NCBI GenBank assembly: GCA_052143275.1
Contig: JBKQTH010000189.1
Location: 1 to 12,052 of the forward strand
DNA: 12,052 nt
DNA from: JAJPKE01 sp052143275
Lineage (GTDB): Bacteria > Chloroflexota > Ktedonobacteria > Ktedonobacterales > JADMIN01
Direction of reading: 5' to 3'
A program made the translations under genes and the position numbers. How positions within the stretch are numbered: position 1 is the first letter of the stretch; the number at the start of each line of letters is the position of its first letter. The notes under the pieces are model-generated. The model did not search any database. It was not told where the DNA came from and worked only from the letters and a program-made list of their open reading frames with translations. Below, in pieces: positions 5,081 to 12,052 of this stretch.

Positions 5081-6817
5081 TTACGGCCCTTGTATAAGCA
5101 GGTTTACTTTGGCTGCTAGCTGTTCATCCTGCTGTGCCAGCTGCCGAGTCCACGGTTGCCCTGTCTCACTGGAGATGTCGCTGAACACGTCATGTACTGC
5201 CGGCCATCGCCACTCTGCGGCTGGCGGAAGTTGCGCTCGCAGCCGAACAGCTTCCGGTGTTAGAGGAGTGCCATCTACCTCGATGTCTCGCATTGCCTCA
5301 TGAATCCGTGCGACTAACTCTGCTTCTCGGTGTCGTGCCCTTCCCCAATCGGTTTGGACGTCAGGATCCGGGATCCACTGCGCAATCTGCCGTCGGACTT
5401 GTCGAAATGGGAGCAAGCCAAGCCAACTCATCTGGCAAACCTGTTGAAGCAGTTGTTCGCTCAGAGGCTGCCCACACGATCGCCATTCTGCCACTGCTGC
5501 CCGTAGCCGTCCTAGTAGCTCCTCGTCCTCCTTGAGAAGCTCAGTCGCTCGTTGTTCCGCCATTTCCTGCCGTTCCGCCGCTATACGAGGATAGTCTGCT
5601 AGATGCGAGAACGGTACACTGCTGACCTTATGGAGGATCTCCAAGGTCGCAGGCCAATTATGATCGGTAATATCGGCGAACGCCCGCCGAATCGCATGCT
5701 CATCTTTTTCAAAGTTAGGGTAATCTACCGCCTCTTTGATAACTGCTTGAACCTCTGGATACCGCCCGAGCCGCTGTGGGGTGAAGCCTAGTATCGTAGA
5801 TACTTTCCACGCAGTGACGGGTTCACCTTGATGGCGTAACTGCTGTATCACCGCTTGGGCTTCGTCGATGACATTGGTCCATTGACCTGCCTCTCGTACC
5901 ACGTCATACAGCGATCGAGCAAGAATCGTGGTTACGTACAGGTAGAGCCTGTGAAAAGATTTGCCAAAAAAGGGAGATGTCCCCTCCATGAGCATGACAT
6001 AAGAATCTAGTAGCCCCAGGCGCTTCGCTACTTCCTGCTGAGACCATCCCCACTCATTTCGCAGACGCTGCAGTACCAGCCCTACGAACTCAGGGCGAAA
6101 ACTGTCTGCATATTCCCATGTTTGGGGCAAGAGTAACTGTGTTAGTTCATGTTCTACAGTGCGAGTCGTTGACCACTCGTCATCCTGCAATATCTTTGCA
6201 CGACATGCCGCGAGGTCGCCTCGACAATACGGGCAGTAGCGGACTGAGTACGGTGGTGTGAACAGAGGAATACCTTTGCCACAGTGTCTACAGTGATCAA
6301 GTAAGTGGATTCGATGTGCGGAACACCCATCGAGTGCGATAAAACGCCACAACAGGAGCCGTATCCCTCGCTCCTTGAGGCAAACGGGACAGTAGCGCAG
6401 AGAAGTTGAGAGACTTTCGCGGAGAAAATGTTGGAGGGACAATGTGCTCTCAGCTCGACCAAACTTGTGGCCTATGAAATATAGACTCGTAGCAAGGAGA
6501 CGCTCAGGTGTGCCTGCCACTGCCGTACTTAACGCTGACCAAGAACCGAGAGGAAAGTCGCTTGGCGTGAAGTTAATTCTGTCCTTGTCATAGGGCAGCA
6601 GCGTTGATCGTACTTGCCTACTAGTGGCCATTCCATTCAGCTCGGCAATACGCGTCAGATAGCCAGTAAGTGACTCCAGTGGCTCTGGAGGTGGGTGACT
6701 GGCGTACACCTGAAACACGTACGGTGGTCTCTCAAGTCCGTTTCCTGATTGATCAGACAATTTGTCTACTGCTGGGCCTGATGAAGAAGGTCTGATGCTG
6801 ATGTCATCGCTTCCCAT
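5081..6817 (-). CDS. tniQ: TniQ/TnsD-like transposition target-selection protein
   Basis: A 578-aa protein of the TniQ family. These proteins direct Tn7-, Tn5053- and CAST-type transposons to their target, working with a DDE transposase (TniA/TnsB) and an AAA+ regulator (TniB/TnsC). The TniQ domain covers about 44-205: PLESLTGYLTRIAELNG at 46-62, then zinc-binding pairs C143-x2-C146, C165/H168/H171, C176-x2-C179 and C195-x2-C198. A second HTH-like region follows near 248-280 (WGWSQQEVAKRLGLLDSYV). The long tail holds about four related helical modules (starting near 315, 374, 434 and 499) with the pattern helix-GxPVT-helix-LGF...LxRYPxV, suggesting a tandem-HTH DNA-binding array as in TnsD. 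The ATG at 6817 has AAGGAGATG close upstream. No tniA, tniB or CRISPR genes are in the window, and IS110 begins about 20 bp upstream, so it looks orphaned. Family confident, module count approximate. Confidence 0.85.
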   Translation of the reverse strand: MGSDDISIRPSSSGPAVDKLSDQSGNGLERPPYVFQVYASHPPPEPLESLTGYLTRIAELNGMATSRQVRSTLLPYDKDRINFTPSDFPLGSWSALSTAVAGTPERLLATSLYFIGHKFGRAESTLSLQHFLRESLSTSLRYCPVCLKERGIRLLLWRFIALDGCSAHRIHLLDHCRHCGKGIPLFTPPYSVRYCPYCRGDLAACRAKILQDDEWSTTRTVEHELTQLLLPQTWEYADSFRPEFVGLVLQRLRNEWGWSQQEVAKRLGLLDSYVMLMEGTSPFFGKSFHRLYLYVTTILARSLYDVVREAGQWTNVIDEAQAVIQQLRHQGEPVTAWKVSTILGFTPQRLGRYPEVQAVIKEAVDYPNFEKDEHAIRRAFADITDHNWPATLEILHKVSSVPFSHLADYPRIAAERQEMAEQRATELLKEDEELLGRLRAAVAEWRSCGQPLSEQLLQQVCQMSWLGLLPFRQVRRQIAQWIPDPDVQTDWGRARHREAELVARIHEAMRDIEVDGTPLTPEAVRLRAQLPPAAEWRWPAVHDVFSDISSETGQPWTRQLAQQDEQLAAKVNLLIQGP

Positions 6818-6863
6818 GACATCTCCTTGTATCTTGAACTAGAATAGACGCACATTCGAAGTT

Positions 6864-7013
6864 GGGTGCGGTAGGCCGATTCTCCTCAGGTCCAGCGAGA
6901 CCGCAGGAAAGCGCGGGTCGCCGCACCTCCAGCGCCGACGAGCCCGAACAGTTGCTAGGGCCACACCAGAGCCCGCATGGCACAAGGACGGGCGGTCTGG
7001 GCGGGAGACCCGC
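6864..7013 (+). ncRNA. Candidate IS110 bridge RNA (seekRNA) in the left end
   Basis: IS110-group elements transcribe a structured bridge RNA from the left end whose loops pair with target and donor DNA. Visible structure here: an 8-bp stem 6864-6871/6921-6928 (GGGTGCGG/CCGCACCT, one G-U) closing a 49-nt loop with an inner stem 6889-6892/6899-6902; a hairpin GCCC (6942-6945)/GGGC (6958-6961) with a 12-nt loop; GCCCG/CGGGC (6971-6975/6989-6993); and GCGGG-AGA-CCCGC (7001-7013) just before the ribosome-binding site. The 12-nt loop displays ACAGTTGCT, matching ACAATTGCT at the right end (one A/G difference, wobble-compatible). In the first loop AGGAAAG (6905-6911) is the exact complement of CTTTCCT (7982-7988), the core plus right flank. 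These fit donor-left and target-right guides. I found no convincing left-target or right-donor guide, so this is a candidate; the true RNA ends are unknown. Confidence 0.45.
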
Positions 7014-7024
7014 AGGAGATGCTT

Positions 7025-7966
7025 ATGGATACAGGAACCTATGTCGGGATTGACGTCGCCAAAGCCCGGTTGGATGTTGCGGTCCGACCCGGCGGTGAGC
7101 AGTGGGTCAGCGCCACTGACCCGGCGAGCCTGGATGAGTTGGTCGGACGCTTGCAGGCCCTGCAGCCCGAGCTGATTGTGCTGGAGGCCACCGGCGGACG
7201 CGAGGGACCGGCGGTGGCCGCCCTGGCCGCGGCCGGGCTGCCCGTGACCGTGGTCAACCCCCGCCAGGTGCGCGATTTTGCCCGAGCCATCGGCCAATTG
7301 GCCAAGACCGATGTCCTGGACGCGCAGGTGCTGGCCCACTTCGCTCACGTGATTCATCCCACGCCCCGCCCGCTGCCTGACGCCCAGGCTCAGGAACTGG
7401 CCGCCCTGCTGGCCCGGCGTCGCCAGCTCATCCAGATGCAGACGGCCGAGCGCCAACGCCTTGACACGGCCCTGCCTCGGGTGCAGACCCAGATCCAGCG
7501 CCATCTCGTCTGGTTGGAAGCCGAGCTGGCGGACCTGGACCAGGCCTTGCGGGACCAGGTGCAGGCCAGCCCCGTCTGGCGGGAACGGGAGAATTTGCTG
7601 CGCAGTGTCCCCGGCATCGGGCCCACCACCGCCTTGACCTTGCTGGCGGAGCTGCCCGAACTGGGCCAGCTCGATCGCAAGGCCATTGCCGCTTTGGTCG
7701 GCGTGGCTCCCCTCTCCTGCGAGAGCGGCACCTGGCGCGGCCGACGCATCGTGTGGGGCGGGTGGGCTCGGGTGCGTACGGCCCTCTACCTGGCTGCCCT
7801 GGTCGCTTCCCGCCACAACCCTATCATTGCGGCCTTCTACCGGCGGTTGTGCACCGCCGGCAAGCCCAAGAAAGTGGCGTTGACCGCCTGCATGCATAGG
7901 TTGCTCACTATTCTCAATGCGATCGTGCGCCAGGGATCTCCCTGGTTGGTTCAGACTGCCTCTTGA
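7025..7966 (+). CDS. IS110-family transposase (DEDD/Tnp2 recombinase)
   Basis: A 313-aa RNA-guided recombinase of the IS110 family. The N-terminal RuvC-like domain carries the DEDD tetrad: D10 in YVGIDVAKARLDVAV, E54 in VLEATGG, and D96 and D99 in AKTDVLDAQVLAHFA. A coiled-coil linker follows at about 120-185. The C-terminal Transposase_20 domain runs from about 190 to 305, beginning with LLRSVPGIGPTTALTLLAELPE. The block VGVAPLSCESGTWRGRR holds the likely catalytic serine (S234 in ESG, or S231). I chose the ATG at 7025 because AGGAG (7014-7018) sits 6 nt before it and the protein then starts MDTGTYVGIDV; earlier in-frame starts (6977, 7019) lie inside the leader RNA or the ribosome-binding site. 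No frame damage is seen. It is divergent from tniQ. Confidence 0.92.
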   Translation: MDTGTYVGIDVAKARLDVAVRPGGEQWVSATDPASLDELVGRLQALQPELIVLEATGGREGPAVAALAAAGLPVTVVNPRQVRDFARAIGQLAKTDVLDAQVLAHFAHVIHPTPRPLPDAQAQELAALLARRRQLIQMQTAERQRLDTALPRVQTQIQRHLVWLEAELADLDQALRDQVQASPVWRERENLLRSVPGIGPTTALTLLAELPELGQLDRKAIAALVGVAPLSCESGTWRGRRIVWGGWARVRTALYLAALVASRHNPIIAAFYRRLCTAGKPKKVALTACMHRLLTILNAIVRQGSPWLVQTAS

Positions 7967-7983
7967 CAGTCAAGACAATTGCT

Positions 7984-8183
7984 TTCCTCTCCCGTATCGA
8001 GCAACCTGCGATTTTGACGCTTCACTCTTGGCTGGTCACGCCTGCGCTGGCTACACGTTTCTCTCAAGGCTCCAACTGATATCTCTCCAGCTGGCTTCCA
8101 ATCAGGATGTTGGGCCACCGTTGAGAGCTACGTAAGTAGACCGGGACACGCAGATGTGCTATCCTCTCGAGGCAATCTTTCCC
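7984..8183. other. Non-coding stretch between IS110 and the next transposase
   Basis: No gene is supported on either strand. If IS110 split an older locus, this should be the former upstream flank of tniQ, but the minus strand shows no recognisable tniB end. The left end of the following insertion sequence must lie here (perhaps near 8140-8150), yet I could not define inverted repeats for it. Confidence 0.35.
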
Positions 8184-8196
8184 AGAGGAGGCCATA

Positions 8197-8580
8197 ATGG
8201 ATCGGCAAGCATGCCGCGCCGCGAAAGCACAGATGATCGCCGGGATGCAGGTCGGACAATCCTGGCAGGAGGCCGCACGACAGGCGGGAGTGCAGACCAG
8301 CAGCACAGCAGCTTACCGACTGCTCCAGCGCGTGCGTACCGAAGGGGCAGCAGCACTGGAGGATCAGCGGCACGGGCACCCAACCAAAGTGCGCGAACCC
8401 GTGCGGCAGTGGCTGGTACAGTTCTGCCGCGCGGCTCCGGAGGTGGCAGGACGGACGGTCCAGGCAGTCCTCCAGGAGCAATTTCACCTGGAGGTCAGCG
8501 TCAGTCAGATTAATCGCCTCCGCGCGGCCCTGGGCGTCAGACGCCAGGTGTCGAGCGCGGGGGAAAAATCGGCCAGATAG
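8197..8580 (+). CDS. N-terminal helix-turn-helix fragment of the broken transposase
   Basis: A 127-aa ORF with a strong Shine-Dalgarno sequence. Two HTH-like segments are seen: SWQEAARQAGVQTSSTAAYRLLQRV at about 22-46, and a winged-helix-like part with FCRAAPEVAGRTVQAVL followed by FHLEVSVSQINRLRAALGVRR at about 75-115. These are typical of transposase N-terminal DNA-binding regions. The frame ends at 8578-8580, while the +1 frame continues with DRQSLEPTWQEGAGSLLLLAAAHETG, so this is most likely a truncated piece rather than an independent regulator. It could still be translated alone and bind the element ends. Confidence 0.55.
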   Translation: MDRQACRAAKAQMIAGMQVGQSWQEAARQAGVQTSSTAAYRLLQRVRTEGAAALEDQRHGHPTKVREPVRQWLVQFCRAAPEVAGRTVQAVLQEQFHLEVSVSQINRLRAALGVRRQVSSAGEKSAR

Positions 8581-9481
8581 GCAGTCTCTTGAACCGACCT
8601 GGCAGGAAGGTGCTGGGAGTCTGCTCTTGCTCGCCGCCGCCCACGAAACAGGCTTAATCACCGCCCTGGAGCGGGCGCTCCCCAGTGGGGAGCAGATGGC
8701 TCCTCGGCTCGCGCACGCTACCCCAACCACCCGCCGCCAGTCTCTCTTGACCCTGCTCTTCCTCGGAGTGGTCGGACTGCGCCGCACGTGCGACTTGCGG
8801 GGCTACACGGGTGAGGCGTTGGCGCGGCTTTCTGGGCGACGGCGGGCCTATGGCTTCTGGCACACCGAGCGTTTTCTTTCGCAGGTGGCGCGTGCTGGAG
8901 GCGGCGAGACACTCACGGATGCCCTGGCTGCCTGGACCGTACGGCTCTGGCGGGAGAAACCACCGGAACCAGGCCAACTACTCCCAGTCTTCTATCTCGA
9001 TGGACACAAGAAGCCAGTCTATTCCGATCACCTGATCCCTCGCGGCCTGATCGGACGCACCGGCAAGATCCTGGGCTGCCGAGCACTGCTGCTCCTGCAG
9101 GATGCGAAAGGTCATCCCCTTTTCGCCACCACGCACCGAGGCGATTTGCACCTGACCAAAGGTGCGCCCGCCTTCCTGGAGCGCTACAACCAGGCAACCG
9201 AGTCGAGCGTCCTCACACGGCTGATCATCGACCGAGAAGGGATGGCGGCAGAGTTCTTGGCAGCGTTGGTCGCGCAAGGGCGCACCGTCGTGACGATCCT
9301 GCACTCCAACCAGTACCAGGGACTCGCTTCCTTCACCGAGATCGGGGACTTTGTCCCGCTGTGCCAGGATCGTACTGGGGCGGTGACGCGCGAGGTAGCC
9401 AATGCCCGCTTTGCCCTCCCCTTACCAGATCACCCAGGACAGACGTTGCCGCTGGCCGGAGCAAGAGAACAATCTGCGTGA
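8561..9481 (+). pseudogene. DDE catalytic-core fragment of the broken transposase
   Basis: This frame is open from the GGGGGAAAAA break to 9481. Its first usable start is only a TTG at 8627 inside a leucine run, so it has no real initiation site. Conserved-looking blocks are VFYLDGHKKPVYSDHLIPRG (first Asp), GKILGCRALLLLQDAKGHPL, and LIIDREGMAAEFLAALVAQG (second Asp, with Glu in REG and AEF), then TVVTILHSNQY. These look like the strands of an RNase-H-fold transposase, although I cannot assign the third acidic residue firmly. The end (PLAGAREQSA) is out-of-frame noise after the break near 9445. Confidence 0.6.
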
Positions 9482-9609
9482 CTTCCTGCTCAGCCTGGGA
9501 CTGGATACGAACCATGGCTACGCAAAGCATCCGATGGAGAACTCGGAATCTGCGAAGAGTCGAGCCGGGCTGGAACGGAAGCTTGCCAAAACAGAGCACC
9601 AGGAGCCGG

Positions 9610-10137
9610 GCGGCACGGGAGCGCCGAGCAAAGGCCGAAGCACGCTCCCGGACGCTGGAAATGCGCCTCAAGGCCGCTCGCGCCGAAGCAGCGCAGACGC
9701 TCGCCGAGCGCCTTCAGGAATGGGAGCGGCAAGGCGTGTGGCCCTTCCTGGTGCGCGAGAAGCGCGAGGCTTTCCAGCAGGCGGCGGCGGCCAGGCTGGC
9801 TCCGCTCCAACAGCGCAAGCGGAAAGCCGAAGATACCATCGTTGCAGCCTTCGCTACCTGCGAGCGGGCTTGCCAGCACCAGCGCGACCTGCTGCGGCAG
9901 TTGGAAGACCTGAAAGCCTCCGAACGGGCAATGTTCGAACTCGACCACGCCAAGGATCAAACGATGACCATGCTCAAGCTGGCCCTGGCGAACCTGGTCA
10001 TGTGGACCAGGGATACGTACTTTCCAGCCATCTACGCGGCATCCGACGTGGCACCGGCTCGCGCCATTTTTCCGCCTGCCAGACCGGGTCGTCTGGGGCA
10101 CAGATCTGGTCACGGTCGAACTGCGTCCGTTCAATGA
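9610..10137 (+). pseudogene. C-terminal coiled-coil fragment of the broken transposase
   Basis: A highly charged helical stretch (ARERRAKAEARSRTLEMRLKAARAEAAQTLAERLQEWERQG) is followed by FELDHAKDQTMTMLKLALANLVMWTRDTYFPAIYA. The second part is a conserved-looking transposase C-terminal motif whose natural continuation lies in the next frame from 10037. There is no start codon or ribosome-binding site of its own, and the last 30 residues of this frame are noise. Confidence 0.55.
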
Positions 10138-10335
10138 TCGTCGCCTCACACGCGATCTGGTGGAGCTATGCCAGCGCGTGGAAGCCGCCCAGCCTCGGTT
10201 CCCCGATCGACGGAGACTGGTGCTGTGGGTTGCCTCTGCCAGTCGCCCCACCGTGTCTGCGCAGCCGTATCAAGCGGCCTAACACCCTGCCAAGTGAAGA
10301 ATGCGACCTAGCGGACGTAGAGCCTCGTCGATCGA

Positions 10336-10824
10336 TCAGGTGCCATCGAGGGTAACTCCCGACTTGTCGCGCTTCCCTGAATTCGGCTGAGCGGACAGAA
10401 TGGTCTTCGCCGAGAGTGCCAGCCCTAAGAGCGGCAGGAGGCCGAGGAAGAGGAAGAGGAAGGTGTACCAACCTCCCCAGCTCATGTAGTCGAGGAGGCT
10501 GGTCATCACTCCTGCCAACACAAACGCCGCCATCGCGTACCAGGCCCATTTCTCACCACGCCTGAACGCGGTGAGACCGATGATGATGGCAAGCAGTCCG
10601 ATGGTCACGACGTACACGGTGGCGTAGAGATCATCCCATGCCAGGCTGCGTATGGCCGCAATTGGATAGCCAGTGGTTCCAACCCCAGGAGCTACTACGA
10701 CTGAACGACACGTAAAGCAGGACACAATCTGGGCGCTATAGAGGACTCCGCTGACGACCCAAATGGCTCCGCCTGCCACCACGAGGGCGACCGCAACTCT
10801 GGAAACTCTTGTTGACTTGGCCAT
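10336..10824 (-). CDS. Four-helix integral membrane protein, unknown function
   Basis: A 162-aa protein with a short basic N-terminus (MAKSTRVSR) and four predicted membrane helices: about 10-30, 66-88, 93-113 and 118-141. The loop between helices 1 and 2 contains a C36-x2-C39 pair (SCFTC), which could be oxidised or bind metal if it faces outward. The C-terminal tail is polar and probably cytoplasmic. The ATG at 10824 has AAGGGGTG about 10 nt upstream. I do not recognise a named family. The gene is intact, converges with the neighbouring transposase pseudogene (54 bp apart), and does not form an evident operon. Confidence 0.65.
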   Translation of the reverse strand: MAKSTRVSRVAVALVVAGGAIWVVSGVLYSAQIVSCFTCRSVVVAPGVGTTGYPIAAIRSLAWDDLYATVYVVTIGLLAIIIGLTAFRRGEKWAWYAMAAFVLAGVMTSLLDYMSWGGWYTFLFLFLGLLPLLGLALSAKTILSAQPNSGKRDKSGVTLDGT

Positions 10825-11260
10825 GCTTGTCGCACCCCTTGCGCCCAGCCGGAACAGTCTTCACCCGATCCGCCAGACTGTATTAACCATACAAGATGCC
10901 GGTCGCAGCCACGTTACAGGTGCCAGCTGCAGTATCTCACCGGCATCACAACTATTTTTCTACCCGGCGATACCAGCGGAGATGATGCCGGTCGTTACCT
11001 TACTGAGGCGGCCGATCCGCGTCCAGCGGATTGCATCTCCTAGCCCAGCGGCTCCGACCGCCCTAGCACAGCGAATCCACCAGGCTCGAACTGACAACTT
11101 GCTTCATCTACCGAGGCGGAATCGGTATTACTCCGGGATGCAGGTCAGGAAAGCACCGCAACCAGCAGGGCTCGCAACAATGGCACGGTCTGGAGTTTGA
11201 CCCTCGAGGGAATGTACGAGTCACTGCAGCGCCATGTCCGTCTGACCGTTCGGCATCTCA
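10825..11260. other. 436-bp stretch without a convincing gene
   Basis: An ORF at 10763-11200 (+) covers most of it, but it runs antisense to the membrane-protein start, is proline/alanine-rich without domain features, and lacks a ribosome-binding site, so I treat it as chance. A tRNA-like 53-nt segment (11072-11124, minus strand) has a T-arm and near-complementary ends but no anticodon arm. The promoter of the membrane protein should lie just right of 10824. Confidence 0.4.
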
Positions 11261-11794
11261 CTACAGCAAGTTAGCCGCCTCCGCCGGAGCCACCTGTAGC
11301 TTCCTGGCCAGATCGCCAGCCCAGGCTTTGATCGCCGCCCAGTCCCGCACATCGGAAGGCGGCATATTCTTGAGAGCTGGTACCAGGTTGTGTGGGAAGG
11401 TGAGCTTCGTAGGGTCAAGCTTGCCGCCGAAGATAGTGATCACTGTCGGGGTCAGCCAGGGGAACTTCGCCAGCTCCTTGTCGAGTTGCTCACGGGCTCC
11501 CTGAAATTCTTTGGCCTCGTCATGCAGTGGGCCGACTGCGAAAATGACCACTTGCCTCGTGCTCAGGGCCTCGCGGTAGCGTTGCAAGAAATGGAGCGCA
11601 TCTTTGTGCCAGTGGAACATATAGAGCGGCGCTCCCAGTACGACCGCCAAATACCCATCGAGCGTATGCACCTCCTGTATCGGCTTAACATCTACCCCAA
11701 GTCCCTGTTCACGTAACGTCGCTGTCACCACTTCAGCGACCTCCTGTGTTGAGCCATAGCGTGTCGCATAGGCGACCAGAACTGAAGCTGACAT
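11261..11794 (-). CDS. Flavodoxin-domain protein (HemG/protoporphyrinogen-oxidase-like)
   Basis: A 177-aa cytoplasmic FMN-binding electron-transfer protein of the Flavodoxin_5 type. Residues 4-21 form the first strand and FMN phosphate loop (SVLVAYATRYGSTQEVAEVV, with T11, S15 and T16). GAPLYMFHWHKDALHFLQRY at 54-73 is the flavin-ring loop typical of HemG-like proteins, and VVIFAVGPLHDEAKEF begins the next strand. The end (DVRDWAAIKAWAGDLARKL) matches the usual C-terminal helix of stand-alone flavodoxin-domain proteins. The ATG at 11794 is preferred, with GTGAGG 6 nt upstream; a GTG at 11806 would add four residues. No other haem-biosynthesis gene lies nearby, so a general redox role is as likely as protoporphyrinogen oxidation. 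Confidence 0.82.
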   Translation of the reverse strand: MSASVLVAYATRYGSTQEVAEVVTATLREQGLGVDVKPIQEVHTLDGYLAVVLGAPLYMFHWHKDALHFLQRYREALSTRQVVIFAVGPLHDEAKEFQGAREQLDKELAKFPWLTPTVITIFGGKLDPTKLTFPHNLVPALKNMPPSDVRDWAAIKAWAGDLARKLQVAPAEAANLL

Positions 11795-11806
11795 GGGTTG
11801 CCTCAC

Positions 11807-12052
11807 CTTCCAGGCCTCGAAGTACTCAAGGGAGAGGATGAATGACTATCTCACTCCAAGAACGCTATACCCCTGTCACGTCACAGCAGAGTCACGTTTG
11901 CTCGCTCTGGTGTCTCACTCATATCACCAATGGATTCTGCCTAAGCAGGTAACCGGGTGAAACGAGTGTTGACCTGGCTTGACACCAACCCTCAAGCGAT
12001 AGGTTGCACACAACTGGCGTGACCTTCTCCATGTTCCATTGACTTCCGACTT
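11807..12052. other. Non-coding stretch upstream of the flavodoxin gene
   Basis: No gene is seen in these 246 bp. On the minus strand TATAGC near 11865 could be a -10 element for the flavodoxin gene, with no clear -35 partner. ACGTGAC occurs twice on the minus strand between 11876 and 11898, a possible operator-like direct repeat. Confidence 0.35.

Larger units (their letters stand above)
6841..7983 (+). mobile_element. IS110-family insertion sequence
   Basis: A GC-rich block with one DEDD transposase, a long structured left non-coding end (184 nt) and a very short right end (about 17 nt). This is the layout of the IS110 group rather than IS1111, where the long non-coding end is downstream. 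Family members insert by recombination at a dinucleotide core and lack terminal inverted repeats. I propose CT as the core: CT at 6839-6840 before AGAATAGACGC, and CT at 7982-7983 after GACAATTG. Joining the ends would give ACAATTGCTAGAAT, of which ACA(A/G)TTGCTAG recurs inside the leader (6948-6958). The element's presence is certain; the boundaries, especially the left one, are proposals. Confidence 0.7.
8197..10282 (+). pseudogene. Degenerate DDE-type transposase gene with four frame breaks
   Basis: One transposase can be read from 8197 to the TAA at 10280-10282 only by changing frame repeatedly: an HTH part to about 8562, a DDE core to about 9445, a short bridge (RWPEQENNLRDFLLSLGLDTNHGYAKHP) to about 9590, a coiled-coil part to about 10035, and a C-terminal part from 10037 (TWHRLAPFFRLP, later VTVELRPFNDRRLTRDL). 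Every change moves the frame forward by one. The first break falls in GGGGGAAAAA (8559-8568). Near 9445 the jump from GQTLPL to RWPEQEN is abrupt and I suspect lost codons as well. The ribosome-binding site AGAGGAGG (8184-8191) before the ATG at 8197 is intact. I do not recognise the IS family with certainty; it is neither IS3 nor IS110. No defined ends or target duplication were found. Confidence 0.7.

Noticed and set aside
6839..7897. 352-aa minus-strand ORF across the IS110 element
   Set aside because: It is antisense to a well-supported DEDD transposase, and its glycine/glutamine-rich composition is what a GC-rich gene gives when read backwards.
7962..7974. CTTGAC-A-GTCAAG perfect palindrome over the IS110 stop codon
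   Set aside because: It is real and may belong to the element's right end, but it is short, with a one-base centre. I could not pair it with a copy at the left end, so no separate function is claimed.
9490..10251. 253-aa minus-strand ORF opposite the broken transposase
   Set aside because: The plus strand reads as recognisable transposase segments in successive frames; the minus ORF has no family features.
11072..11124. tRNA-like segment on the minus strand (TTCGAGC T-loop, GGTAG-like D-loop, acceptor ends matching 6 of 7)
   Set aside because: It is only 53 nt long and has no anticodon arm, and the T-stem relies on two G-U pairs. At best it is a decayed tRNA piece; not annotated.
10763..11200. 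145-aa plus-strand ORF between the membrane protein and flavodoxin genes
   Set aside because: It begins antisense inside the membrane-protein gene and has low-complexity Ala/Pro/Arg content without a ribosome-binding site or motif.

Overview
The window looks like an accessory, mobile-element-rich segment of a bacterial chromosome. The mix is a secreted glutamic (G1/eqolisin-type) peptidase, an XRE-HTH/TPR protein, a large TniQ protein and three unrelated insertion sequences packed together. That mix is what I would expect from a large-genome, soil-type Chloroflexota (class Ktedonobacteria). This is inferred from gene content only; no rRNA or other phylogenetic marker is present.

Layout, left to right: (1) 18-105, a near-perfect 88-nt palindrome with TA at both ends, probably a small MITE. 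(2) 119-1381, a complete IS3-family element with 26-bp imperfect inverted repeats, orfA, an A6G slippery site and orfB. Its right end supplies the stop codon of the next gene. (3) 1379-2293 (-), a G1-like secreted peptidase. (4) 2294-2958, mostly non-coding, holding a decayed ORF. (5) 2959-3549 (-), a small secreted protein with six cysteines. (6) 3777-4532 (+), an HTH-TPR protein with 42-residue repeats and no NB-ARC/NTPase domain. (7) 4533-5080, non-coding, containing a cluster of about 20-bp imperfect direct repeats (4731-4854) that resemble transposase-binding sites at a Tn7/Tn5053-like transposon end. (8) 5081-6817 (-), a 578-aa TniQ-family protein with zinc motifs and a tail of repeated HTH-like modules, without tniA/tniB neighbours. 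(9) About 6841-7983, an IS110-family element with a 184-nt structured leader that probably encodes a bridge RNA. (10) 8197-10282, a transposase pseudogene readable from end to end only by changing frame four times. (11) 10336-10824 (-), a four-helix membrane protein. (12) 11261-11794 (-), a flavodoxin-domain protein.

Most of the DNA concerns DNA mobility. The most interesting parts are the IS110 leader, where segments matching the element's own right end and its right flank can be picked out, and the tniQ gene with its candidate transposon end. IS110 sits about 20 bp upstream of the tniQ start and has probably separated tniQ from its ancestral promoter and partner genes. The peptidase, secreted protein, membrane protein and flavodoxin look like ordinary host genes and show no evident shared pathway.
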